64,000 bases of DNA from Pseudomonas sp. Seg1 (GTDB taxonomy: Bacteria; Pseudomonadota; Gammaproteobacteria; Pseudomonadales; Pseudomonadaceae). Position numbers and translations under genes: made by a program. Below, piece after piece: positions 43,016 to 52,600 of the stretch (position 1 is the first letter of the stretch; each line of letters starts with the position of its first letter). The notes beneath the pieces were generated by a model, which was given only the letters and a program-made list of their open reading frames with translations, was not told the origin of the DNA and did no database searches. The stretch spans positions 6,383,501 through 6,447,500 of the forward strand of contig NZ_AP021903.1 in assembly GCF_018326005.1 (NCBI RefSeq), read 5' to 3'.

Positions 43016-43546
43016 CTAATTAACATAGCCACAAATACCATCACTCAACTTGGGGCGGGCATTGATTTTTCCGTTAAACTTCCATGTAGATAACAATCTG
43101 CTTTCACAAAAACTTTTCTTTGAGGAATCATAATAAAACGCAACCAAATCATTAACAGAAGCACCTAAACTTGGAGAAAAAACGTTAACTTTATAGTAAA
43201 CATCCGGACCGTCCAGCCCGCCGGACAAGTCTATTTCAGCCGCCCCGATAAATTCACACGGGGCCCCGCCATAAGCCCCATAGAGACTACCATTAGAATA
43301 TATAAATATAGAGCAGTTTGTTATACTATCATCAAAAATAATTGCACTTACATATGCGCCATTAAAACCAACCGTCCCATCAGGCAGCGTATGAATTTCT
43401 TTGAGTTGCACTTCATTTTCCGCCGAGATCTTCAACCGTATCTCTTCAGGAAGATCCACTAAATTTGGACTACTGACTCCAGCAGCCCCATATACTAAAG
43501 CGCTATAAAATATATATGAAAAAATCAAAGTGCCTATTTTTTTCAT
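43016..43546 (-). CDS. Candidate cognate immunity protein (module A)
   Basis: A 176-residue protein whose ATG overlaps the effector stop (ATGA), the tightest coupling an immunity gene can have. The signal peptide is MKKIGTLIFSYIFYSALVYG, so it should act in the periplasm, where a cell-wall effector works. Mature motifs are LPDGTVGFNG, CSIFIYSNGSLYGAYGGAPC, VNVFSPSLGASVNDLVAFYY, DSSKKSFCES and LSDGICG. Four cysteines are shared with the paralog at 38357. No family name was recognised; the immunity role is inferred from position and targeting. Confidence 0.7.
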   Translation of the reverse strand: MKKIGTLIFSYIFYSALVYGAAGVSSPNLVDLPEEIRLKISAENEVQLKEIHTLPDGTVGFNGAYVSAIIFDDSITNCSIFIYSNGSLYGAYGGAPCEFIGAAEIDLSGGLDGPDVYYKVNVFSPSLGASVNDLVAFYYDSSKKSFCESRLLSTWKFNGKINARPKLSDGICGYVN

Positions 43547-45777
43547 GATGGACGACTCATAGCAAATTGCACGATAACGTGCTGCCTCGGAGTATTCAAA
43601 TTCATAGTAAGACTTGTATCGTTAGACTCACTCAGGAATCGAAATATATATTGTGCAAAAGCTTGTCTTTCATGATAACCATTGGTACCTCCGTTAACTA
43701 CTGAAGAAACAGCACCTACAATTACCGGAGTAAAGGGTTTGTCGCAGTGTCTATTCATGTTCATCGAGCCAGACTGGTTGATAAATGTCGAAACCCAGAA
43801 AAATCCTCCGCTATCACAAGCATTGTAAGGATCACTTTCAATTAGGTTCGGATCATACCTCGGAGCCCAACGTTGCGGTACTCCAACGACTCCAACAATC
43901 TGATTACTAGCATTTCGCAAAGTTGGATCCTTCCAATAGTGAGTAGATGAAGGCGTGACTCTAGGATCTGCGTAGCCTCCATTAGGCATGGCAGGGAGTG
44001 ATCTCGCCGATCTATAATTACCATACTTCTCATAAGTGCCAGCCCATGTCATTTGCATTATTCCACGCCCGTAAAAGGCTGCATAATACTGCGCCATAGG
44101 CAGACTTGGATGTGGATAACCCTTGCCGATCTCCTCGACAGTTCTCCATCGCCCCGTTTCCAACAACACTTGCGCCAAAAAATGAGTTCTACGTGAGATA
44201 GTTGTAATCCCATATTTCATCATAACTTTATTTAAGCTTACATAATAAGAATTAAGCCTAGCCATTGCAGAAGCATGTGAGATCTGATACAGATTCGGGT
44301 TACCAGTAGTTGTTGCCACCCAATTGGCGCCTACTTGGCGATAATCATGATATTTCGGAAGCGTGTAAGCTAACTCTTCCAAACTAAACCAAGCGCACTT
44401 CCTAAACGCTTCAATAAAAGATCTCGGATGAAAATGCCAATGTTCTGATTCAATACCCTCTAAAGCTGCATCTTCCCAAAACGCTAGCTTTTCGTAGTGG
44501 AGTTTTAGCTTTTGATAGCTCTCTTCGGCAATGATTGGACTACTCCCTTCTGTCAACCAACCATATCTGCCGTTGAAATCACTTTTCTTCCATTCACTGG
44601 GAAATTTAAAAATCAGTTTTTTTAGCTTTTCCTGATTTTCCGGACGTGTAACTATAGAGTTGCAGGAATCACGCTGTTCTTGCGTTGATGGTGTTTCCGT
44701 AATACCCAATAAGTCCATAACAATATTCGACTGACAGCGCCCATCCCCATTAGCGTCATCATCGACCAAGCGCCAACCCGTCCAATGTGGGAAATCTGCA
44801 TCACTATAAAAGGTAACGGTGGGGCCGTTCAAATTCACCCAGCCAATTCCGTCCGAATACGCAACTTGACGCCAGTGCGCAGAATCAGTTGGTTGAAGCT
44901 GATCTGGACCAAACACTTTTCCAAATCTAAGTAGCTCATAGCCTGCACTTGGACAATCAGGATAGATCGTAGAGGCAGTTTTATACAGCTTATACTCGTA
45001 ATCCTGAGTTTCTCTACGTTCCCCTTTTACCTGACCTGTCTCATCGTACGTTGTAACAGTGCACTGACCCTGATCGTAGGTCATTTTGACAAAATACGCC
45101 TCCGTCGGACGATGAATTATGGCAGATGTATTGAGCGAACTTCGGAGATCGCTAGGCGGCTCAGAATAGAAAATAGCTTCTGGAGGCAGATGAAAGTGCG
45201 TATCCCCCCAGTGGCTATCCGTGCGCCCATTCTCTAAAATAGATAGTTTTTCGCTAGCTCTGCCAATTAGTCGCGACACGTTTTCCTGGCTTGAAACTAT
45301 TTCAAAATGAATTTTATGATCTGCACCATATATGCTGCCAGCTACCCCTAACTCATCCTTTCTATAAACTCGTAAACCTTGATAAATATCAACGAGCGTT
45401 ATTGATGATAAATGCATATAGATTGAGTAAAAAACGACCTTAGCTTGTGTCCCCTCTCCCACTTCCGTTTCGTGCCTTATTACTATACATCCGCTATCGG
45501 TCCAGCCTCCTCGATAATTAAGAGGGTGATCTAATTCATTAGTTTTTGGCTCTGGCTGCCGAAAATAAGCAACAACTCCGTCTGCAATTGAGCGCACCGA
45601 TATATGCGCACTACCAACTTGCGGGGCTTTCAGGTGAATACCACCATGCCATCCCATATCATGACTAACAGGGAAAGCGCCGTTTCCCGGCTCACCACCG
45701 ATCATGGCTCGGCTTAGATAATCTTGATCAAGTTCATTTGCGACAGCTACAGGAGTAAACGGGGGGCTAATCAACAT
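43543..45777 (-). CDS. T6SS cell-wall effector, M23-like + GH19-like
   Basis: A 744-residue protein. Residues about 35-165 resemble an M23 peptidase/lysostaphin-type domain (HDMGWHGGIHLKAP, VRSIADGVVAYFR, FYSIYMHLSS, DHKIHFEI). The usual HxxxD is HGGIH, and the usual HxH is KIH, so zinc binding may be lost. A middle SH3-like region (WRQVAYSDGIGWVNLNG) follows. Residues about 505-700 form a GH19/lysozyme-like catalytic domain: HFLAQVLLETGRWRTVEEIG with Glu540 as likely acid, and GRGIMQMTWAGTYEKYGNY. It lies directly behind vgrG (48-base gap), has no signal peptide and is coupled to a periplasmic protein gene. These points fit a VgrG-delivered peptidoglycan hydrolase. Confidence 0.8.
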   Translation of the reverse strand: MLISPPFTPVAVANELDQDYLSRAMIGGEPGNGAFPVSHDMGWHGGIHLKAPQVGSAHISVRSIADGVVAYFRQPEPKTNELDHPLNYRGGWTDSGCIVIRHETEVGEGTQAKVVFYSIYMHLSSITLVDIYQGLRVYRKDELGVAGSIYGADHKIHFEIVSSQENVSRLIGRASEKLSILENGRTDSHWGDTHFHLPPEAIFYSEPPSDLRSSLNTSAIIHRPTEAYFVKMTYDQGQCTVTTYDETGQVKGERRETQDYEYKLYKTASTIYPDCPSAGYELLRFGKVFGPDQLQPTDSAHWRQVAYSDGIGWVNLNGPTVTFYSDADFPHWTGWRLVDDDANGDGRCQSNIVMDLLGITETPSTQEQRDSCNSIVTRPENQEKLKKLIFKFPSEWKKSDFNGRYGWLTEGSSPIIAEESYQKLKLHYEKLAFWEDAALEGIESEHWHFHPRSFIEAFRKCAWFSLEELAYTLPKYHDYRQVGANWVATTTGNPNLYQISHASAMARLNSYYVSLNKVMMKYGITTISRRTHFLAQVLLETGRWRTVEEIGKGYPHPSLPMAQYYAAFYGRGIMQMTWAGTYEKYGNYRSARSLPAMPNGGYADPRVTPSSTHYWKDPTLRNASNQIVGVVGVPQRWAPRYDPNLIESDPYNACDSGGFFWVSTFINQSGSMNMNRHCDKPFTPVIVGAVSSVVNGGTNGYHERQAFAQYIFRFLSESNDTSLTMNLNTPRQHVIVQFAMSRPS

Positions 45778-45825
45778 AGTTTTGGTCCATATTTAAACAA
45801 TCTTCCAATCCTTCTCGCGCTGAAT

Positions 45826-47859
45826 TCAGAGCGAGAACGGATAATCCATTTCGGGTTTCGACTCTTCTGGCGCATTCAACAACGCCTGATCCATCAAACT
45901 CCCCGCCTTATCCTTATCCGCCGCCCCCGGCAGCACCGGCGGTTTGATCCCGATCCCGGTCCCATTCCCAGGCGCCCCGCCAGCATTAATCTTCACCACC
46001 GGCCCAACCACCGTCACACCGCCGCCATCGAGCTTGATAAAGCTGCCACCGCCAAGAATGGTCAGCTCAGTTCCCGCCTCGATAACAATCTTGTCCCCAG
46101 CCTTGAGATGAATCTCTTTCCCAGCGCTGGTCAGTTGCGCGGTGCCCAGTTTGATGTGCTGGTTCTGCCCAACTGTCAGGTGATCATCGACTCGCGTTTC
46201 AACCTTGCGGTCGGACACCGTGGTGCGGTGTTCTTCGGCCTTGAGCTCGGTGTAGGTGTTTTTCTCGACGGTGTCGTGGCGTTCGTTGCCGACCCGAATC
46301 TTCTGGTCGTGCTCGACGTTTTCATCCCAATCGCGCTGGGCGTGGATGTAGATCTGCTCGGCGCCTTTTTTGTCTTCGATGCGCAGTTCGTTGTAGCCGC
46401 CGCCGCCCGGTGAGCTGAGGGTTTTGAAGACGCTGCGGGTTTTGTTCGCCGGGAGGGCGTAGGGCACCGGGTTTTCCTTGTGGTACAGGCAGCCGGTCAC
46501 CAGTGGTTGGTCGGGGTCGCCTTCGAGGAAGGTGACGAGGACTTCCATGCCGACGCGCGGGATGCTGATGGCGCCGTAGCGGTCGCCGGCCCAGGAGCTG
46601 GAGACGCGCAGCCAGCAGCTGGTTTTGTCGTCGGCCTGGCCTTCGCGGTCCCAGTGGAATTGCACCTTGATGCGGCCGTACTGGTCGCAGTGGATTTCTT
46701 CGCCTTTGGGGCCGGTGACGTGGGCGGTCTGGCTGCCGAGGACGCGGGGTTTCGGGTGTTCGAGGGCCGGGCGGTAGAACACGTCCCACGGGGTGGCGAG
46801 GAAGGTGTTGCGATAGCCCTGGTGGAAGTCGTCCTTGTTGTCGGTGGTGTCGCTGGTCACGCCTTCTTCGAGGACTTGCGGCTGTTTGCCTTCGTGGACG
46901 ATTTCGGTGAGCAGCCAGAGGTCGTTCCACTCGGTGCGCGGGTGGTCGGACATTTCCAGGAAGTGGCCGCTGACGAGGCGGGTCTGGTCGCTGCGGCCTT
47001 CGGCCTGACGGTAGTCGGCGCGGTGGCGTTCGAGGGCGCGCTGGCTGAGGAATTTGCCGCGCGCGCGGTCGATGAAGCGGCCGGGGTAGTCGTAGTCTTC
47101 CAGATCCGGTTCGGTGCTCTCGCCTTCTGGCTTGTATGCCGCTTCCATTTGCAGGCGCGGTTTTTCGAAGTCGTAGTCGCGGCGTGTCACACGGCTGGTG
47201 CGGGTTTCCAGGCGCAGTTTGAAGCCTTTGATCACCGGTTCGTCGGCGACCATGCCGCTGCCTTGCACGTACGCGGTCGGCTGGCCGAGTTTCTGGAACA
47301 CGGTCTGGTCGTCGCCGAACACCAGCAGGTGCCCTTTTGGGGTGTGCTGGAAGTGGTAGTGGATGCCTTCCTCTTCGCACAGGCGCTGGACGAAGTGCAG
47401 GTCGGTTTCGTCGTACTGCACGCAGTAGTCGCGATCCGGGCACGGCTGGCTCAGCTGGAAGTTGTAGGCGTTGCCCTTGATGCCGTGTTCTTCGAGGATA
47501 AGCGCGATGATTTTCGGCGCCGACATCTGCTGGTAGATGCGCTGGTTGCTGCGGTGATGCAGGTATTGCAGTTGCGGCACCATCGAGACTTTGTAGCGGG
47601 TCAGGCGCTTGCCGGCATCGCCCTGGGCGACGCGGTAGATCTGCCCGTGAATGCCGGAGCCTTGTGGATCGAACGCCAGGAATGCCTGTTTGTGCAGGAG
47701 CTTTTCCAGGTCCAGATCGGGGTTTTCGCTGACCAGTTCGAGGTCGAAGCGAAACGGCTGGCTGATGCCTTCGGTACCGGTGAACGCCAGCACTTGCAGG
47801 TCGCCCACGTAGTCTTCGACCTTGAGGCTGAAGTGGGTCTCGTTAGCTGAGTTGAACAT
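45826..47859 (-). CDS. vgrG: T6SS spike protein VgrG (TssI)
   Basis: A 677-residue protein. The gp27-like N-terminal part contains FSLKVEDYVGDLQVLAFTGT, QPFRFDLELVSENPDLDLEK and YCVQYDETDLHFVQRLCEEE. The gp5/OB part contains GPKGEEIHCDQYGRIKVQFH, SSWAGDRYGAISIPRVGMEV and EGDPDQPLVTGCLYHKENPV. The beta-helix/DUF2345-like end follows, and a short Pro-rich tail after residue about 630 ends KPEMDYPFSL. There is no large C-terminal effector domain, so cargo is probably the adjacent effector. No PAAR or DUF4123 adaptor gene lies between them. Confidence 0.95.
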   Translation of the reverse strand: MFNSANETHFSLKVEDYVGDLQVLAFTGTEGISQPFRFDLELVSENPDLDLEKLLHKQAFLAFDPQGSGIHGQIYRVAQGDAGKRLTRYKVSMVPQLQYLHHRSNQRIYQQMSAPKIIALILEEHGIKGNAYNFQLSQPCPDRDYCVQYDETDLHFVQRLCEEEGIHYHFQHTPKGHLLVFGDDQTVFQKLGQPTAYVQGSGMVADEPVIKGFKLRLETRTSRVTRRDYDFEKPRLQMEAAYKPEGESTEPDLEDYDYPGRFIDRARGKFLSQRALERHRADYRQAEGRSDQTRLVSGHFLEMSDHPRTEWNDLWLLTEIVHEGKQPQVLEEGVTSDTTDNKDDFHQGYRNTFLATPWDVFYRPALEHPKPRVLGSQTAHVTGPKGEEIHCDQYGRIKVQFHWDREGQADDKTSCWLRVSSSWAGDRYGAISIPRVGMEVLVTFLEGDPDQPLVTGCLYHKENPVPYALPANKTRSVFKTLSSPGGGGYNELRIEDKKGAEQIYIHAQRDWDENVEHDQKIRVGNERHDTVEKNTYTELKAEEHRTTVSDRKVETRVDDHLTVGQNQHIKLGTAQLTSAGKEIHLKAGDKIVIEAGTELTILGGGSFIKLDGGGVTVVGPVVKINAGGAPGNGTGIGIKPPVLPGAADKDKAGSLMDQALLNAPEESKPEMDYPFSL

Positions 47860-47887
47860 TGTGTGCTCCCTGTTCGAATGTCATCCG

Positions 47888-48889
47888 TTACGCCCGAAAC
47901 CGCAGACGTTGCAGCCAGGATGAAGTGGCGCCCAAGGCGTCACGCAGTTGTTCGGCAGTGATGGTGCGTTCTGCCGCATCGAAGCTCAGCGCGGTTTGCA
48001 GCGCTGGCCAACAGTGTTTCGGTAAGTTCTGCGGGGCTTGCAGTTCGCGCTCCAGGTGCTCGTCGCGGGCCTGGGTCGAGGGCAAGCGGCGGAACGGGTG
48101 TTTGCCGCTCGCCAGTTCGTAGATCACACAGGCCACGCCGTACACGTCCGCGCTGGCCGACAACGGTTGGCCCTCAAGCAGTTCGGGGGCGGCGTAGCCC
48201 GGGGTCCAGGCGTTGAAGCGTTCGCGGCTCAGGTGCGGCAGGCCGGGCAACGTGCCCTCCTCTGCCTGACCCAAGCCGAAGTCGAAGAGGCGCAGGCCGT
48301 CTTCGCTGAGCATGACGTTGCTCGGTTTCATGTCGCCGTGCAGCACGCCGCGACGATGGGCGTAGGCCAGCGTGTCGAGCAGCGGCAGCACGATGTCGCG
48401 CAGTTCTTTCCACGGCAGGCCGAGGGGCCGCTCGCATAGCAATTTGTCCAGGGTCAGGCCACGCATGTATTCCATGGTGATGAAGGCCCGCTGGCAATCG
48501 GTGTCGACTTCAAAGGTGTGCGCGCGCACAACGTTGTCGTGGCGCAGGCGTCGGGTCAGGGCGAACTCGCTGTAAAGCAAGGCACTGGCGTCCGGCGATT
48601 CGGCAAATTCTTCGCTGAGGATTTTCAGCGCAATGTAAGGGTCGGGATCGCCGAACTGTTCGTGCAGCAGATCCCTCGCCCGGTAAACAGCGCCCATGCC
48701 GCCGGCCCCGAGCAGACGCTCGAGGTGGTAGCGACCGGCGAGTACGTCTGGCAGTGCACCGATGCTGGCCTTGGTTGGCGCCAGCAAAGGCTCTGCGTTG
48801 TTAGCCTTGGCGAAGGCGAAGTAGGTCAGGTTGTTGGCCTGTTCTTCGCTCATCAGCAAGTCATCGATTGGCGATTCGATTTTGCTCAT
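47888..48889 (-). CDS. stk1: T6SS-linked Ser/Thr kinase (PpkA/Stk1-like)
   Basis: The ATG at 48889 overlaps the phosphatase stop (ATGA) and gives 333 residues. A kinase domain occupies about 60-320: glycine loop LLGAGGMGAVYRARD, ALKIL lysine, catalytic loop HGDMKPSNVML (HGD instead of HRD), DFGLGQ, and GYAAPELLEG with SADVYGVACVIYELASGKHP. No extracellular sensor domain is present, so it is the short, cytoplasmic Stk1 type rather than full PpkA. With the PP2C partner it probably tunes T6SS activity. Confidence 0.9.
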   Translation of the reverse strand: MSKIESPIDDLLMSEEQANNLTYFAFAKANNAEPLLAPTKASIGALPDVLAGRYHLERLLGAGGMGAVYRARDLLHEQFGDPDPYIALKILSEEFAESPDASALLYSEFALTRRLRHDNVVRAHTFEVDTDCQRAFITMEYMRGLTLDKLLCERPLGLPWKELRDIVLPLLDTLAYAHRRGVLHGDMKPSNVMLSEDGLRLFDFGLGQAEEGTLPGLPHLSRERFNAWTPGYAAPELLEGQPLSASADVYGVACVIYELASGKHPFRRLPSTQARDEHLERELQAPQNLPKHCWPALQTALSFDAAERTITAEQLRDALGATSSWLQRLRFRA

Positions 48890-49614
48890 TGGCGGATCAC
48901 CACGGCAGTCAGGTTGTCGCGAGCGGAGCCGCGCAGGGCGCCGTCGAACAAACGTTCCAGCGCCACGTGCGGCGCACTGAGGCTGAGGGCGTTGCCGAGG
49001 GCATCGCTGCTCAGTCCCTGGTACAAACCATCGCTGCAAAGCAAAAACGCATCGCCCGGATACACCTCAAGTTCCAGCACATCCAGGGTCAGTGTTTCGG
49101 CGGCGCCAACGGCTCGGGTCAAGGCCTGAGCCGCCGGGTGCGCGGCCGCCTGCTCGACGCTCATTTGCTGTTCGTCGATCAGTTGCTGCTGCAGTGAATG
49201 GTCCTTGGACAGCTGATACAGCCGCTGCCCGCGCCACATGTAGCAACGGCTGTCGCCGGCCCAGATGCAGGCCGCGCGATTGCCTTCCACCAGCAGCGCC
49301 ACGACGGTGCTGCCCATGATGCTGTCGTGACGCCCGGCGGTGACCGTCAACTCTTGCCCCAAACGCCGGTTCAGCCAGTGCAGGCACTGGCGAATGGCTT
49401 TGAGGCGTTCGTCGAAGTCCTCGTGTTGCGGCAGTTCAGCCAGGCTGGCGACGATCAACTGGCTGGCGATGTCGCCACCCTGATGACCGCCCATGCCGTC
49501 CGCGACCACCCACAGCCCCTGCTGCGGATTGTCGAGGAAGGCATCTTCGTTGCGCGCCCGCACCTTGCCCGGGTCGGTACGCGCCGCGCTGCGCCAGGGA
49601 CTGGCCACCAGCAT
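48886..49614 (-). CDS. stp1: T6SS-linked PP2C phosphatase (PppA/Stp1-like)
   Basis: A 242-residue member of the PP2C family. Metal-binding motifs are VRARNEDAFL, VVADGMGGHQGG and FLLCSDGLYQGL, with a final ARDNLTAVVIRQ. It counteracts the coupled kinase. The start overlaps the tssM stop by one base (TGATG) and its stop overlaps the kinase start, so tssM, phosphatase and kinase are translationally linked. Confidence 0.92.
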   Translation of the reverse strand: MLVASPWRSAARTDPGKVRARNEDAFLDNPQQGLWVVADGMGGHQGGDIASQLIVASLAELPQHEDFDERLKAIRQCLHWLNRRLGQELTVTAGRHDSIMGSTVVALLVEGNRAACIWAGDSRCYMWRGQRLYQLSKDHSLQQQLIDEQQMSVEQAAAHPAAQALTRAVGAAETLTLDVLELEVYPGDAFLLCSDGLYQGLSSDALGNALSLSAPHVALERLFDGALRGSARDNLTAVVIRQ

Positions 49615-52600
49615 CAGAGCTGCACCGGCATACGGAAGGTGCGCAGCACGCCCATGTCGAACGGGTTCGGCGTGCGCTGGCTGGTCAGCAGGTAGTTGGC
49701 GCGCAGGCCGCCCACGTCAGCTTTCAGCACCAGCACGTCGCGACCGCTCAAGTACTCGGTCTGCATCAGGTCGAACAGACGGAACAGCGACCATGGGCCG
49801 GAGTTCTTCTCGATGCCGATCGGACGCCCGGCCATTTTGTCCATGACCAGACTGGTACGACCGTCTTCAGCATCGGTCGGCCATTTGAACGACATTGGCA
49901 GGATCGGGCCGTGACGGTATTCCATGGTCTTGTCGCCGAACTTGAACTCGGAGCGACTGACCGCCGGGTCGAGGGTGTACGGCTCAAGCTTGAACTGCAC
50001 GGTCGGCTCGGCCGGGTTGATCGAGAAGAAGCTCTGGCGAATGGTCAGGGCTGCCGCCATCTGGTCGAGATACATCTTCGACACTGGCAGGCTGTGACCG
50101 TCGATGCTGCGCATGCGGTAGTTGCCCGGATCACCGCTGACGAACGGACGCATGTAGCTGTCGAAGAAGCGGTCGACGGTGCCTTGAGCCCGGAAGAACT
50201 CGCGGAAATCGCTGATCGCCACGTCGCTGGTGCTGCTGGCGCTGAACGGATAACGCTTGCTGATGGTCTTGCCATACACGCTGTACAGCTCGTTCTGATA
50301 ACGGCCGTTCAGATATTGGTAAGCATCGTTGAGCACCAGACGCCACGAGTCTTCGGCCAGCACGTTGAACCACACGCTGAGCGGACGCGGCAGGCGACCC
50401 GACGCGGTGCGCAGGTTGGTCAGCGCATCACGCTGGCCGCTCATGCGGGTTTTCGCCATTTCAAACGCGGCTTGTTCCGGCGTACTGGAACGGGCCAGAC
50501 CGGACAGTTGCAGTTGCAGGTCGTTGAGCGCGCTGAGGGCCGGCGTCAGGTCAGCGGCCGGACCGTTGTTGTCATCAAGCAAACGATGCAGCGGCTCGAA
50601 GCGACGTTGCAGCGACTTCTTAGCGGTGTCCGGCAGGTTTTTCGCCACGGCCATCGCCGAAGCCTTGTCCGCTACGGCCGAGGCCAGTTTGCCGACTTTA
50701 CCCAGCTTGCCCTTCTGCCCAGCCAGTGCATCGGCAGCGTCACCGGCTTCATCCACCGGATCAGCGGCGGCCGGGAAGCGCGTGTTCTCGCGGACTTCAG
50801 TGAGCAATGCCAGCACCGGCGAGTTGGCCGAAGTCAGGCCCGCCAGTTGCTCGGCGCCTTCACCGGCGTCGCTGATCGGTGGCAAGGCCACCTGGCCAAC
50901 GGCCTCGCTCCAGTAGTTGGCGTAGTCGCGGAAGTACAGTTGCTCCAGTTCGACCATCAGGCGACGCAAGTCCATGTCGCTGATGCCCGCGCCTTCGCCC
51001 AGCACCCAGTTGTCACGCAGGATGTCGGTAACCAGCGCCGAACCCTGCACCGAGAAGTACTGCTGATAACCCTGTTGGGTGTAGAAACCCGGAATCACGT
51101 ACTCGGTGCCGATGAACAGCGAGCCCTGTGGGCCGAGGTGTTGGCTGAAGCGGTATTCCGGCAGGTTGCGCGCCTGCTCGCGGAGCATGCGGTAGACCAC
51201 GGTGGCCAGCGATTCGGCACGCAGAACCTGACGTGCCTGCGTGACCAACTGATCGTTCAGCGGGTAGATGAACGGCTGCTTCAGCAGGCGCTCAAGGTGA
51301 GTGGTCAAACCGTTCTGCACCGCGGTGTTGCCGGTGTAGCGCTGCGACCAGTCAGTGGCGACCCAGTCCTTGAGCCACGCGGCGTCGCGACGATCCTTCA
51401 TGTTCAACATCAGGTACGCACGCAGGCTGTTGATCAGCTTTTCGCGGTCCTTCATGTTGGCGCGGATTTGCCCTTCGAGCATGGTTGCAACCCGTGGCAG
51501 CAGTTGCGCCTCAAGCTCGCGCTCGTAAGCCACTTTGACCACCGGATTGACGTCTTCGCCCTGATACAGACCGCCGCGCTCGTGATACGAAACGTCGCCC
51601 TTCTTCGGGAAGGCCTGCGTCGCGGCGTAGCTGGTGTCGAGGGTTTTCAGCACGCCCATCGCATCATCGCGCGGGGTCAGTGCCGAACGCTGCTGAGTCC
51701 AGTTCTGCGCCAGTGTGCGCAGGTTTTCCAGACGCTCGTAGTTGGCCGAGAAACCGCCCGCCCAGAGCATGCCGAACAGTGCCAGTGCTGCGAGTGCGCC
51801 GACGTACAACGCACGCTGGCCCCAATGAATGCGGCTGCGCTCACGCTTGTCCAGACCGGCCAGATCGGCCTCGGGGAAAATCACTTGGCTCAGCAGGTGA
51901 TGGATGAAGCGCGAACGACCGCTGCGCAAGGTCGGCAGCACGCCGGCATTAATGCCGAGGTTGGCGCCAATGCCAGCGGTGGTCGAATCCATTTCCTGGG
52001 TCAGGTGCGGTGCACTGGTCAGGTAGAAACCGCGCAGTTGCGTTGCACGCTGATAGCGGTTGCCGGTGAATGCCATGTCGACGAACAGGCACAGACGCTC
52101 GCCGATCTGCCCCAGTTGATGCGGGAAGTCGAGGATGCGGCCACGGCGCTGAGTGTCGCGCTCGGAGTGCATGCGCATGATCACTTGGCTATTCAAGCGA
52201 CGCAGCAGTTCTTCGAACTCGTTACGCAGCACTGCCACGTCGGTGCCGACCTGTTCCTTGCGGAAACTGGTGCCCAGTACCTGATCGCTTTCTTCGCGGG
52301 TCAGTTGATCGAAGAACTCGTCAAAGCCGAGCAGCTTGTCAGCCTTGCTCAGTACCAGATACACCGGCACATCGACGTGCAGCTTCTGATAAACGTCTTG
52401 CAGACGAGCGCGGACCTGGCGCGCCAGCACATCAATGTCCTGCTCGGTGCCACCGGTCAGCGATTCCACCGGAATGGTCACCAGCACACCGTTCAACGGA
52501 CGGCCGCGACGACGCTTGCGCAACAGTTCCAGCAAGGTGCGCCAGGCACTGCCGTCGACTTCCGCGTCAGGCTGGGTGGTGTAGCGGCCGGCGGTGTCGA

